From positions 62,001 through 126,000 of the forward strand of contig VIKE01000008.1 of the NCBI GenBank assembly GCA_008080565.1: a stretch of 64,000 bases of DNA, in the 5' to 3' direction. This DNA is from Rhodocyclaceae bacterium (lineage in GTDB: Bacteria > Pseudomonadota > Gammaproteobacteria > Burkholderiales > Rhodocyclaceae). Below are positions 33,967-42,823 of this stretch, piece by piece. How positions within the stretch are numbered: the stretch's first letter is position 1; each line of letters starts with the position of its first letter. The notes beneath the pieces are model-generated. The model had not been told where the DNA came from, made no database searches, and saw only the letters and a list, made by a program, of their open reading frames with translations. A program made the position numbers and the translations under genes.

Positions 33967-35442
33967 TCAGTGGCCCATCAGTTGGTCGGCATCGTCCTTG
34001 TCATGCACGGCGAAGCGGTCGAGCATGGTGGCACTGGCGGCGTTGAGGCCGACGATCTCGACTTCCACCCCTTCGCGGCGAAACTTGATGACCACCTTGT
34101 CGAGTGCGCTGACTGCGGTGATGTCCCAGAAATGCGCCTTTGATACGTCGATCACCACTTTCTCGATCACCTCGCGGAAATCGAAGGAAGCGACAAAGCG
34201 GTCAGCCGAGGCAAAAAAGATCTGGCCCGTAAAGCGATAAACGCGGGCGCGGCCTTCGTCCTCGGAATTCGAGCGGACGTGAAACAGTTTGCCGACCTTG
34301 TGGGCGAAGAAGAACCCTGAGAGCAACACGCCAACCAGCACGCCCTTGGCGAGGTCATGGGTAAACACGGTGACGATGACGGTCGCCACCATGACCATGC
34401 TGGAACTAGCCGGATGTTCCTTGAGGTTGCGCAGCGAGGCCCAACTGAAAGTGCCGATCGAAACCATGATCATCACGGCGACCAGCGCTGCCATCGGGAT
34501 TTTTGCCACCCAGTCACCGACCAGCATCAGCAGCGCCAGCAGAAAGACACCCGCCGACAAGGTGGACAGCCGGCCGCGACCACCCGACTTCACATTGATC
34601 ACCGACTGGCCGATCATCGCGCAACCGGCCATACCGCCAATACAGCCAGCGGCAATATTGGCGACGCCCTGGCCGATGCACTCGCGGTTCTTGTTGCTTG
34701 TTGTGTCGGTCAAGTCATCGACGATGGTCGCCGTCATCAGCGATTCAAGCAAACCGACGACCATCAGCGTCAGGGAGTAGGGAAAGATGATGCGCAAGGT
34801 ATCGAGACTCAACGGCACATCGGGCAACAGGAAAACCGGCAGGCTGTCCGGCAGTGCCCCCATGTCGCCGACCGTACGGATATCGAGATCGAGCCCGATG
34901 GCTACCACCGTCAGCACAACAATAGTGACCAGCGGCGAAGGAATCGCCTTGGTGATATACGGAAACAGGTAAATGATACCCAGGCCGGCGGCAGTCATCG
35001 CATAGACGTGCCAACTGACGTTGGTCAGTTCCGGCAACTGGGCCATGAAAATCAGGATCGCCAGCGCGTTGACGAAGCCGGTAACCACCGAGCGCGAGAC
35101 GAAGCGCATCAGGGTTCCGAGATTGATCCAGCCGGCAATTATTTGCAGCAGGCCGGTGAGCAAGGTGGCAGCAAGCAAATATTGCAGGCCGTGCTCCTTG
35201 ACTAGCGTCACCATGACCAGCGCCATGGCACCAGTCGCTGCGGAAATCATGCCCGGCCGCCCGCCAACGAAGGCAATGACGACCGCAATGCAGAAGGAGG
35301 CATAAAGCCCGACCTTGGGATCGACCCCGGCGATGATGGAAAAAGCGATGGCCTCGGGAATCAGCGCGAGGGCGACGACGAGGCCGGCCAGCAGATCGTT
35401 GCGGACGTTGGCAAGCCACTCCTGGCGAAGGGATTTGATCAT
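33967..35442 (-). CDS. SulP-family anion transporter with STAS domain
   Basis: A protein of 491 aa; ATG 35442 ([20 protein letters not shown]) is preferred over the upstream in-frame extension, which has no transporter character. The membrane part carries [19 protein letters not shown] and [22 protein letters not shown]-terminal STAS domain begins near [15 protein letters not shown] and includes [19 protein letters not shown]. SulP proteins import sulfate, bicarbonate, molybdate or other anions. In this setting molybdate, sulfate or an iodine oxyanion are all possible and the sequence does not decide. It is co-transcribed with the Usp gene. Confidence 0.85.
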   Translation of the reverse strand: MIKSLRQEWLANVRNDLLAGLVVALALIPEAIAFSIIAGVDPKVGLYASFCIAVVIAFVGGRPGMISAATGAMALVMVTLVKEHGLQYLLAATLLTGLLQIIAGWINLGTLMRFVSRSVVTGFVNALAILIFMAQLPELTNVSWHVYAMTAAGLGIIYLFPYITKAIPSPLVTIVVLTVVAIGLDLDIRTVGDMGALPDSLPVFLLPDVPLSLDTLRIIFPYSLTLMVVGLLESLMTATIVDDLTDTTSNKNRECIGQGVANIAAGCIGGMAGCAMIGQSVINVKSGGRGRLSTLSAGVFLLALLMLVGDWVAKIPMAALVAVMIMVSIGTFSWASLRNLKEHPASSSMVMVATVIVTVFTHDLAKGVLVGVLLSGFFFAHKVGKLFHVRSNSEDEGRARVYRFTGQIFFASADRFVASFDFREVIEKVVIDVSKAHFWDITAVSALDKVVIKFRREGVEVEIVGLNAASATMLDRFAVHDKDDADQLMGH

Positions 35443-35749
35443 TTTTGAATTGTCGTTTTGCCGCACGGGGTGCGGATGTTGGGGGAGTTGCGCGTCAGAC
35501 TTGGGAAGTCGACGAAAAACCATCGGCGTGCAGTAGCGCGAGCGAACAGGGAAAGTAGATGAATGGCTCGCGAAAACAGGACTACACGGGTAGATGCTCC
35601 GATGAATTTGAGGCGGGAAACTACAATTTTACTTACATTGCTGCAGCGCAGCAACAAGCGGCACTCAAGTCGGGAGCCATCTGATCACTGTTGCTACCAG
35701 TCTTCTCGCCAAGGAGGCAAGGCGTCTTGAGAACTGTGTCAGAAGTACA
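35443..35749. other. Gene-free stretch between dsbB and the SulP gene
   Basis: These 307 bases hold no credible gene. They contain a perfect inverted repeat TTGCTGC-AGC-GCAGCAA at 35638-35654, which could be an operator or hairpin, and an AT-rich patch near 35615-35635 suited to a SulP promoter on the minus strand. Confidence 0.45.
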
Positions 35750-36238
35750 TCAGCGATTTGGCGGTAGCGTTTTGCTAGTCCACATCCCTGCGCCCAGCAG
35801 CATGGCGAAACAAAGGATCGACCAGTTGGCGATGCTCAATCCGAGGATATTTTCCCTGGTGCTGCAAAACCCGGTGGCCATGAACATGTACGACCACTGC
35901 ATCCCCAGCCAATCGACCAGTCGTTCAATCAGGTTCGGCTCGCCGTAGCCGCATTGTGTGCCCTGTTCAGGGTATAGCTGCATCCAGGTCTGGTAGAGCG
36001 CGGTGGCCAGACCGCCGGCTGCGCTCAGGGCAATCAGTATTGCCCACAGCCGCCGGGCGCCAGGCAAGACAACGCCCAAGATCGCGAAGGCGGCCACGGC
36101 AAGGTAAAGCACACGCTGGAAGATGCACAAAGGGTAAGGGTTGATGCGCAGCCATTCGCCGATCACCAGGCCGGCGATAACCAGGGCGGACGCGGTAACG
36201 GCGATCAGGGCGAAGGCGATGCGGGGCGATAGCTTCAT
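35750..36238 (-). CDS. dsbB: DsbB-like disulfide oxidoreductase lacking one catalytic cysteine
   Basis: A protein of 162 aa; ATG 36238 (MKLSPRIAFAL) lies 2 bases after the transglutaminase stop. Four membrane helices are present. The second periplasmic pair is intact (GTQCGYGEPN and ATGFCSTRENI). In the first loop the motif is NPYPLCIFQR: the first of the two cysteines of the usual C-x-x-C is tyrosine 35, codon TAC instead of TGC, while Cys38 remains. DsbB normally passes electrons from DsbA to quinone through this pair, so this copy may be altered in activity or partner. It ends an operon containing moaA and moaD. Confidence 0.8.
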   Translation of the reverse strand: MKLSPRIAFALIAVTASALVIAGLVIGEWLRINPYPLCIFQRVLYLAVAAFAILGVVLPGARRLWAILIALSAAGGLATALYQTWMQLYPEQGTQCGYGEPNLIERLVDWLGMQWSYMFMATGFCSTRENILGLSIANWSILCFAMLLGAGMWTSKTLPPNR

Positions 36239-36240
36239 GC

Positions 36241-37137
36241 CTAGCCTTCGACAAGGCTGAAACGGATATGCCGTTCTATCTTTGGCCAGTGTTTCCCGTC
36301 CAGTTCGGCGTAGGGGCCGGCGAAAAAGAGGAGCGGCTCGCCTTGCTGGAGCGGGAAAAGCCTGATGTCCCGGCCGGTCGACCACGCCACATGGTTCATT
36401 TCAAGGTCGCCGAAGAGTTGATGCTTGCCGTACTTGCAGGCACAGGACGCATCCGCCGGCAACCAGCCGGCGCCGGCCACGAAGAACTCGGCCCAGCAAT
36501 GGTAGCCGCACAGATCGCAAGCCTCGCCGCCGCCGTCAGGCGCTTCAAGAGCCTGCCCCAGCACCAGGCGCGCCGGGATGCCCCGGGAGCGGCACAAGGA
36601 AATGAACAGGGCATGAATGTCGTTGCAGTTGCCGGCCGAGCACACCAGGGCATGTTCCGTACTCCCCTTCCACGACTGATTGGCGGCATCGTAGCTCATC
36701 GAGCCGACGACGTAGTCGTAGAAGCGGCGGGCAATTTCGATGGGATTGTTGCTGCCGCCGGCCAGCTGAAAAGCCATCGACAGGGTTTGATCGTTAACGT
36801 CCACGAATTGCTCCGGCGACAGCCAGCGAGCCATGACGCCCCGCGCCGATTCGGGCAATGCCCCGGCCTGGCCGAGATGGTGCGCGACCGCCAGGCGTTC
36901 GACGCGATAGCGGATGGAAATCTCGACCGGCGCTGCCCAAACGTCGAGACTGGCATGCAGCATCCGGTTGCCATGTTCGGGTTCATGGTGCAGTTGGCAG
37001 GAGCATGATGCTTCAACAGCGAAATCGAGCACCCGCTGATACGGCGTCTCCGGAATAACGGGGCACCATAAATTCAGGGTGCCTTGACTCGGGGATTCCG
37101 GCGAGAGACGAATGTGGTCGGTCAGGTCGTAGATCAT
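36241..37137 (-). CDS. Transglutaminase-like cysteine protease-fold protein
   Basis: A protein of 298 aa; start ATG 37137 (MIYDLTDHIRL) has AAAGGAT just upstream, better than the ATG at 37152. The transglutaminase core shows catalytic Cys in CSAGNCNDIHALFISLCRSRG, His in GYHCWAEFFV and Asp in LPADASC. The N-terminal half resembles the bacterial transglutaminase-associated beta domain. No signal peptide is seen. Its place between moaD and dsbB is unusual. It might process a peptide or protein linked to the neighbouring redox enzyme, but no substrate can be named. Confidence 0.75.
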   Translation of the reverse strand: MIYDLTDHIRLSPESPSQGTLNLWCPVIPETPYQRVLDFAVEASCSCQLHHEPEHGNRMLHASLDVWAAPVEISIRYRVERLAVAHHLGQAGALPESARGVMARWLSPEQFVDVNDQTLSMAFQLAGGSNNPIEIARRFYDYVVGSMSYDAANQSWKGSTEHALVCSAGNCNDIHALFISLCRSRGIPARLVLGQALEAPDGGGEACDLCGYHCWAEFFVAGAGWLPADASCACKYGKHQLFGDLEMNHVAWSTGRDIRLFPLQQGEPLLFFAGPYAELDGKHWPKIERHIRFSLVEG

Positions 37138-37158
37138 GACAAATCCTTTCATCGACTC

Positions 37159-37419
37159 TCAGCCGCCCGTGACGGGCGGAAAGAAGGCCACTTCGCAACC
37201 GGGCAAAATGAGGCTGTCGAAGCCTGCCAGTTCGTGATTAACGGCAGACTTGAGGTTCTTCTGGGTCGCCAGACAGTCACGCCCTTGCCCCAGGGAAACC
37301 AGATGTTCCCGAAGCATGGCGACGGTCCAGCTTTGATCGAAAGGGATGGTGATCGTTTCGGCGCCGTGGCCGATCTTTTCTTTCAGTCCGGCGAAATAAA
37401 GTACTTTGATTGCGGTCAT
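37159..37419 (-). CDS. moaD: Molybdopterin synthase small subunit
   Basis: A protein of 86 aa with ATG 37419. It has the ubiquitin-like fold beginning IKVLYFAGLKEKIG and ends in the diagnostic Gly-Gly (FFPPVTGG), the residue that is thiocarboxylated to give sulfur to precursor Z. The large subunit MoaE is not encoded in the window. It lies 20 bases after moaA on the same strand. A dedicated extra copy to supply molybdenum cofactor to the IdrA enzyme nearby is a reasonable inference. Confidence 0.9.
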   Translation of the reverse strand: MTAIKVLYFAGLKEKIGHGAETITIPFDQSWTVAMLREHLVSLGQGRDCLATQKNLKSAVNHELAGFDSLILPGCEVAFFPPVTGG

Positions 37420-37439
37420 TTTCTGTTCTGCTCAATAAG

Positions 37440-38429
37440 TCAGCCGCCGGTCGACGCCATGATCCGGATGATTTTCTCCGGCCTGTCCTGGAAATCATGC
37501 TTCTCCGGTTTGCGCATCACCGCCGCACGAATTTGCTCGACGATTTCCCGGTCGCTGGCCCCGTTTCTGAGGAAGGGCAGCAATTCGAGGCGATCTTCCT
37601 GCCCCAGACACAGATGCAGGGTGCCAGTTACCGACAGGCGGACGCGGTTGCAGGCTTCGCAGAAATGTTGCGACATTGGGGTGATGAAGCCGATGGAAAA
37701 GGAAAGATCCGGCGAGGCCAGGTAACGCGCCGGGCCACCGCCGGGGATGACATGGTCGATCAGGCCGAAACGCTCCCTCAACTGGGCGATCAGCGGCTGC
37801 AAGGTCGATGTACCGAGCGCCCTGGCCGCGTCGCCCATCGGCATGTTTTCGATCAGGCGGAGAATGAAGCCGCGGGCCATGCAATATTCGATCATCGCGT
37901 CGAGCTCGTCCTGATTGACGCCCGGCAACCAGACCATGTTGATCTTGATCGGCTGGAACCCGGCGTCACGGGCGACCTCCAGGCCGGCCAGCACATCGGG
38001 CAAGGCGTCGCGCCGGGTCAATTGCGCGAAACGCTGGCGCGACAGCGTGTCGAGACTGACATTGAGCCGGCTCACCCCGGATTGCTTCAGGCGCTGGGCC
38101 AGGCCCGCCAGGCGGGTACCGTTGGTGCTGACCGACAGATCCCTGAGGCCAGGAATGCCGGCAATGCCCGCGGTCAGTTCGGCAAACCGGGCCCGGACCA
38201 GCGGTTCGCCGCCGGTCAGGCGAATCCGGGTAACCCCGAGGCCGACGAAGATCCGGCTCAGACTGATGATTTCGTCGAACTGTAGCCAGTTGTCCGGCGT
38301 TTCGTAGTCGTCGAACTCGGCCGGCATGCAATAAGCACAGCGCAGGTCGCAGCGGTCGGTTACCGAAAAACGCAGGTAGGAGATGGCCCGCCCGAACGGG
38401 TCAACCAAGGCGGGTGGCGGCTGGAGCAC
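37440..38429 (-). CDS. moaA: GTP 3',8-cyclase (molybdenum cofactor synthesis)
   Basis: A protein of 329 aa with a GTG start at 38429, overlapping the 3' end of the Crp-type gene by 29 bases. The N-terminal radical SAM cluster is TDRCDLRCAYCMP, followed by RIRLTGGEPLVR. The C-terminal second cluster is CEACNRVRLSVTGTLHLC. The C-terminal Gly-Gly (STGG) needed for catalysis is present. It turns GTP into the 3',8-cyclo intermediate with MoaC. Together with moaD in one operon beside the molybdoenzyme genes it likely supports cofactor supply under iodate-reducing conditions. Confidence 0.92.
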   Translation of the reverse strand: MLQPPPALVDPFGRAISYLRFSVTDRCDLRCAYCMPAEFDDYETPDNWLQFDEIISLSRIFVGLGVTRIRLTGGEPLVRARFAELTAGIAGIPGLRDLSVSTNGTRLAGLAQRLKQSGVSRLNVSLDTLSRQRFAQLTRRDALPDVLAGLEVARDAGFQPIKINMVWLPGVNQDELDAMIEYCMARGFILRLIENMPMGDAARALGTSTLQPLIAQLRERFGLIDHVIPGGGPARYLASPDLSFSIGFITPMSQHFCEACNRVRLSVTGTLHLCLGQEDRLELLPFLRNGASDREIVEQIRAAVMRKPEKHDFQDRPEKIIRIMASTGG

Positions 38430-39060
38430 GTTTTGATCCCGGTGTTGGCTGGGGTGAAATGGACTTGCGCAGCGTCAGGCGACGGCCCTTCCGGTTGAAG
38501 CTGCCGCGCCGCTGGAGATCGGCCAGCGTTCGGCTCAGGGTGGCCGGCGCGAGGTTCAGGCGCAGCGCAATTTCATGGAAATAGCCGTCGAGCAGTGTCT
38601 GACCGTTTCGGTCAAAACGGTTCTCGGTCAGCAGGTAGTGCATGAAACGATTTTCCGCGGTCGGCATGCGCAGGCGCGCCATGTCCCGGCGGAGTTCGGA
38701 CGTGCGTCGCGACTGGGCGTCAAGAAGATAGGCGGCCAGATAGCGATCGGTCAGCAGCAAGGTGCGAAACTCGACATGGTCAGGAAGCACCACCGTCGAT
38801 GGCTCGATGGCCCGAATATCAAACACTGGAAAATCATCGGCCGAAATATCCCGGGAAGGAATCAGCCAGTCACCCACAGTCAGTATTTGCCAGCAGAAGG
38901 GTAGCGCTTCCGAATCGAGCGCTCGCAGCAGGATCTCAACAGACCCGGAGGCGACAATCAACACGCGATGGGAGGCCATTTCCAGCGTCATGCATTCTCC
39001 AGCATCAAATGAATGCTGGCTGTCAAAAAGCACGGGATACGACTCAAGCTGCTGCAACAT
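38401..39060 (-). CDS. Crp/Fnr-family regulator
   Basis: A protein of 219 aa with ATG 39060. The N-terminal cyclic-nucleotide-type beta barrel (GSVEILLRAL, FCWQILTVGDWLIPS) has no Fnr cysteine cluster. The C-terminal helix-turn-helix is FHEIALRLNLAPATLSRTLADLQRRG. The absent cluster argues against direct oxygen sensing; a heme or small-molecule ligand is possible. It is the first gene of the moaA-moaD-transglutaminase-dsbB run and may control it and the neighbouring redox genes. No palindromic target site was identified with confidence. Confidence 0.8.
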   Translation of the reverse strand: MLQQLESYPVLFDSQHSFDAGECMTLEMASHRVLIVASGSVEILLRALDSEALPFCWQILTVGDWLIPSRDISADDFPVFDIRAIEPSTVVLPDHVEFRTLLLTDRYLAAYLLDAQSRRTSELRRDMARLRMPTAENRFMHYLLTENRFDRNGQTLLDGYFHEIALRLNLAPATLSRTLADLQRRGSFNRKGRRLTLRKSISPQPTPGSKRAPAATRLG

Positions 39061-39122
39061 GGTCTAATCGAATGAACTCGTGAGGTGACAAAGTGAGGAT
39101 GCAAATAAGCATCCTTGAAAAG

Positions 39123-39148
39123 CCGGACAGCCCCGCAGGGCTATCCGG
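39123..39148 (-). terminator. Terminator after the cytochrome c gene
   Basis: On the minus strand CCGGA(T)AGCCC-TGCG-GGGCT(G)TCCGG forms a stem with one mismatch and is followed by CTTTTC. It lies about 50 bases after the restored-frame stop of the cytochrome c at 39200 and would end the idr transcript. Confidence 0.6.
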
Positions 39149-39199
39149 GAAGACGCATGGGAGGTGGGATGCGCCAGAGAGGGAAAACAATGAACTTGC

Positions 39200-39494
39200 T
39201 TACTTCAGAGTCAGGATGAACTGCACCATGGTTTCGATATCGGCCGCTTTGATGGTGGCGTTCGGCGCCCTTGGTACCTTTTTTGACCTTGACGGCGAGT
39301 TGTTCGGCCGCCGCAGCGTCGCCGGCGTATTTCTTGCCGACTTCATTCCAAGCTGGGCCGACGAGTTTTTTGTCGAGCGCATGGCAGGCAAGACAACCGT
39401 TTTTCTTGGCGATTTCCATAGCTGCAGCCTGGTCGACAGCAAAGCTCGGAACCGACAGGGTGGCCAGAGCAGCCAAAGTGAAGATTTTCTTCAT
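39200..39494 (-). pseudogene. Monoheme cytochrome c (c551/c552 type) with deletion and frameshift
   Basis: ATG 39494 gives a signal peptide (MKKIFTLAALATLSVPSFA) and the heme site KKNGCLACHALDKKLVGPAW. The frame then breaks at about 39266: after KKGTKG the expected tryptophan-glycine-VPMP segment with the axial methionine is missing. The sequence resumes in another frame as APNATIKAADIETMVQFILTLK, stopping at 39200. Read straight, the frame runs on to 39141 through unrelated sequence and into the terminator. Without the methionine loop the protein could not be a normal c551. It follows idrA on the same strand and would be the natural electron carrier of that enzyme. Confidence 0.8.
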
Positions 39495-39550
39495 AAGATT
39501 CTCCAGTAATAGTAAAAGGCGGACACCTTAAAGGCGCCGCCAGTCGTGGA

Positions 39551-42229
39551 TCAAACGATGTTGCGCGGCTTCAGACTCATCTGCGTGAAGCTGTGCTTGT
39601 AGGGCGATTCGCCGACTTTGCTCAATACCCCGCGTCCCAACTTGTAGCGGTAGTTGTTGGTCATCGGATCGGGGATTGCAGAGACGACGGCATTCGCCGG
39701 TGATTTAGGGAAGTTGAAATTGGCCTTGCAAACGCCTGGGCGCATTTCGTCGGAAACGATGGCCACGGCCTTGAATCGGCCTTCGGTGGTCATGATGTGC
39801 CCATCCTTCATCAACTGATTGAAGGTCAGGTCAGCATCCATAACACCCTGCGGTTGCCCCGTCTGGATATAGACCGTGTCATTGACCACTTCAACATAAT
39901 CACCCGACTCAATACCCTTCTTCTTCGCATCGTCAGGATGAATGAAGATGAAGGCTTCCGGCCAGCGTTGTGAGAGATAAGGTTTGCGCAGGTCATCGAA
40001 ACCGGACTGCCAGGTTTCATTGACGCGACCATTAGTCACCCAAACTTCACCTTTTTCAGCGCGTGGCTTGATCGCATCGTAGAACTGAATCCAGCCGGCG
40101 TATTTCCAGGGCGATTTGAGCAGAATGGCTTTGCCACTGTGGGTATTGAAGGCATACAGCGCGGCAATCTGAACCTCGGCTTGCTCCATCTCGCCCCAAT
40201 TGTTATTGGGGTCATGTAGGCGCTTGGTACCAACCAACTTGCCATCCTTGACGCGAATCGGTGTCTGGATACCCGTTGTGCCATAGGTACGTAACAATTC
40301 TTGAGCTTTGACACCCTTCTCCTTGGCTTGCATGGCCAGCGGGTGATAGTTCAGCACACCACCACGAGAGAAGCGGGCGGCTTCCTCGAAGACATCGTTG
40401 GAATCCTTCCAGTCGTAGCCACCGTCTTTGTCAAAGCCCATCTTTTGGGCAAATTTCTGGACGATCCACCAGTCAGGTTTGGACTCACCCGGCGCGTCGT
40501 AAAACTTGCTGTACAACCGCAGGCGACGCTCGGAATTGCAACGGGTAAAGTTATCCTCACCCCAGGAAGAAACCGGGAAGACGATGTCGGCCAGGTCGGT
40601 GCCGATAGGAATCACCGGGTAGAGATCGGAGTTGGCCATCACCATGCCGCCGGAATCCACACGCTTCTTCAATGTCTCGAAGATGGCGGCACGATCCAGA
40701 CTGGTGATCTGGTTCGGATTGCCTACGGTCAACTCGCGCATCTTCTTTTCCAGCGCGTTCGAACCCATCATCGCGGCCACCCAGGTGGTACCAATAACCC
40801 AGGCAAAGCGCATGTTCCCTTGCATCATCCAGAGGTCAAGATTGAAATCTTTTTTACGCCGACCAGGATGTTTTTCCGGGGATAGCCAGCCTGAACCACC
40901 GCCTGCCGACAAGCCACCGCGCTGGTGACCGCCACCACGGGAGATCATCCGGCCCGGACGATTACCGGCGCCGCAGATCAAGCCCAGCGATGCGAACGAG
41001 GTCGTGTTCATGTAGTTGTTGGACCAGTAATTGCCCTTCTCGCACATGAACGAGGTTTTCGGCATTGAGCCATCAGCCTTCGGCTTGGCAATCCATTCGG
41101 CAGCCTTCCGAATATCGTCCGGATTGAGGCCGGTAATCTTCGCCGCCACATCAAGCTTCGACTCTTCCTGCGAAAGGATGAATTTCTGGTAATCATCCCA
41201 GTCGCTTTGCCAGGTGCCCCAGGTGGTGCGCCACTGCCAGCCGGTGTTGCGAGTTCCGCGCCCGTAGCCTTGATCGACCTCCCAAGGCTTTGCTACCCAC
41301 TTGTCGATGAAGGCCTGATCTTGCCACTTGTTTTCGAGAATGATGCGAGCCAGCGCCATGTGCAATACGGTATCGGTGCCGGGAATGATCGGCAGCCACA
41401 TGCCACGACCTTCCTTCACCGACCAGGCAACGCCCATTGTCTTGTGTGGCGTGACAAAGATGAACTTCTTGTCGCCCGGCATCATGTGCGAGGTAAACAA
41501 TGTCGTCTTGGTCTCGTACGGGTCGACACCCGAGAGGAAAGCCACTTCGCAATTGGCCCAGTCCTCATAACTGGAGGCGAAGGAGTCGATACCGGCATCG
41601 TCGAGACCGGTCGCGTCATTGGTGGCCGAACACTTGTCGTGCCAAGCGAAGGCCGGTGTGCCGATGGTCGTCATCGCCAGTTTGGTGATGGCATAGACGT
41701 TCTCGAAATACTGGTAGGAGTGCGACTTCACGGCCCAAGCATGCTCGCCATACTTGGCAAGAATGTACTTGGAAATATCAGCCATCACCTCGGTAGCAAG
41801 ATCCCAACTGACCGGTGTCAGTTGGCCATTGACCCGGATCATCGGATGCATCAGGCGCTCGCGGGTACGATTTCCGGGATTGAAGCACTTTTCGGCCAGC
41901 GTGCCGCCACGGATGGAGTGATTGCCGCCTACGTTGACGACGGTGGCATCCTTGTCGGGAACGACGACCACGTGGTGCTGTTTGCCCTGGAAGCTGACGA
42001 CGTTATGCTGCACCGGGCTGACCCAGGCACCCATCATCGTCTGGTGCGGGAAGTCCACCTTCAGCGCGTTCTGAGAGGCTTTGGCCCCACCTTCCTTGCC
42101 GACCGGCCAGCGATAGACCTTGTATCCGCAAGCCACCGTGCAGTAGTCGCACGCAGTGGTAAGAACATCGGCGTCCTTCGGGGGAAGCGGCACGAAGTCC
42201 TTGGGCGTGTAGTTGTCTTGATTGCTCAT
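39551..42229 (-). CDS. idrA: Iodate reductase-type molybdopterin subunit (DMSO reductase family, arsenite-oxidase-like)
   Basis: A protein of 892 aa; start ATG 42229 (MSNQDNYTPKD) behind AGGAGC, 10 bases after idrB. The N-terminal iron-sulfur motif is CDYCTVAC (27-34), and the fourth position reads HSIRGG, serine instead of cysteine, as expected for a 3Fe-4S cluster in the arsenite-oxidase branch. Cofactor-binding segments such as FLSGVDPYETKTTLF and CGAGNRPGRMISRGGGHQRGG are clear. There is no own signal peptide; export would ride with the Tat-bearing Rieske subunit. AioA is the main alternative, but the two di-heme peroxidase genes upstream mark the idrABP1P2 arrangement of periplasmic iodate reductases. 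Confidence 0.85.
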   Translation of the reverse strand: MSNQDNYTPKDFVPLPPKDADVLTTACDYCTVACGYKVYRWPVGKEGGAKASQNALKVDFPHQTMMGAWVSPVQHNVVSFQGKQHHVVVVPDKDATVVNVGGNHSIRGGTLAEKCFNPGNRTRERLMHPMIRVNGQLTPVSWDLATEVMADISKYILAKYGEHAWAVKSHSYQYFENVYAITKLAMTTIGTPAFAWHDKCSATNDATGLDDAGIDSFASSYEDWANCEVAFLSGVDPYETKTTLFTSHMMPGDKKFIFVTPHKTMGVAWSVKEGRGMWLPIIPGTDTVLHMALARIILENKWQDQAFIDKWVAKPWEVDQGYGRGTRNTGWQWRTTWGTWQSDWDDYQKFILSQEESKLDVAAKITGLNPDDIRKAAEWIAKPKADGSMPKTSFMCEKGNYWSNNYMNTTSFASLGLICGAGNRPGRMISRGGGHQRGGLSAGGGSGWLSPEKHPGRRKKDFNLDLWMMQGNMRFAWVIGTTWVAAMMGSNALEKKMRELTVGNPNQITSLDRAAIFETLKKRVDSGGMVMANSDLYPVIPIGTDLADIVFPVSSWGEDNFTRCNSERRLRLYSKFYDAPGESKPDWWIVQKFAQKMGFDKDGGYDWKDSNDVFEEAARFSRGGVLNYHPLAMQAKEKGVKAQELLRTYGTTGIQTPIRVKDGKLVGTKRLHDPNNNWGEMEQAEVQIAALYAFNTHSGKAILLKSPWKYAGWIQFYDAIKPRAEKGEVWVTNGRVNETWQSGFDDLRKPYLSQRWPEAFIFIHPDDAKKKGIESGDYVEVVNDTVYIQTGQPQGVMDADLTFNQLMKDGHIMTTEGRFKAVAIVSDEMRPGVCKANFNFPKSPANAVVSAIPDPMTNNYRYKLGRGVLSKVGESPYKHSFTQMSLKPRNIV

Positions 42230-42239
42230 GTTCTGCTCC

Positions 42240-42812
42240 TTACGCACTGCGCTTGGTGGTCATAGCGCCGTAGCCATAAACGAGACCCATCACGCCAACG
42301 GCGTAGATGTCGTCTCCCTGCACTTCCAGCATGATCTGCGGCAGGCTTTCCGTGGCGTGTCCGGAAGCAACCATCCCATGACGGGTCAGATCGAACGTGG
42401 TGAGATGTAGCGGACAAGGGCCCAGCACCTGGTGCTGTGGCTTGTAGGTTCCATCAAGCGGACCGCCCATGTGGGTGCATTGCTGATTGAAGGCAACGAT
42501 ATCCTTGTCGCTGCCGATGCCGGCTCCAGCGGGAACGCCCAACTTGACCAGGATGTTGCGCACGTCCGGGTATGGGAAGTTGAACTCGACGGGAACGCCG
42601 GTTTTCAGGGCAGACAGGCTACCGATCTTCTGGCGGGGATATTCGGCTTTCAAGGCCTGTGCTGCTTCGGCCATGCCTGGAAAACTCCCCAGACTGATGA
42701 CAGCTACCGCCGCACCGCCGGTCAGCAAAAACTGGCGACGACTCATGCACATCCGCTCACCCTCATGCGAATGATCGTGGGCCGATTGGACTGGAATGGT
42801 TTTTTGACTCAT
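42240..42812 (-). CDS. idrB: Rieske subunit of the iodate reductase, Tat-exported
   Basis: A protein of 190 aa with ATG 42812 behind AAGGAG. A twin-arginine signal MSRRQFLLTGGAAVAVISLG begins at residue 23 after an unusual histidine-rich lead. The 2Fe-2S site is complete: CTHMGGPLDG and GPCPLHLTTFDL give two cysteines and two histidines. It passes electrons from periplasmic cytochrome c to the molybdenum subunit and carries it through the Tat pore. It sits between the P1 peroxidase gene and idrA in the order expected for the idr operon. Confidence 0.87.
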   Translation of the reverse strand: MSQKTIPVQSAHDHSHEGERMCMSRRQFLLTGGAAVAVISLGSFPGMAEAAQALKAEYPRQKIGSLSALKTGVPVEFNFPYPDVRNILVKLGVPAGAGIGSDKDIVAFNQQCTHMGGPLDGTYKPQHQVLGPCPLHLTTFDLTRHGMVASGHATESLPQIMLEVQGDDIYAVGVMGLVYGYGAMTTKRSA

Positions 42813-42823
42813 TTCAATACTCC

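Noticed and set aside
39551..42812. Arsenite oxidase aioBA
   Set aside because: Subunit type and order fit AioBA, but two di-heme peroxidase genes precede them and no ars or aio regulatory genes are adjacent; the iodate-reductase reading explains the whole operon. Kept as an alternative only.
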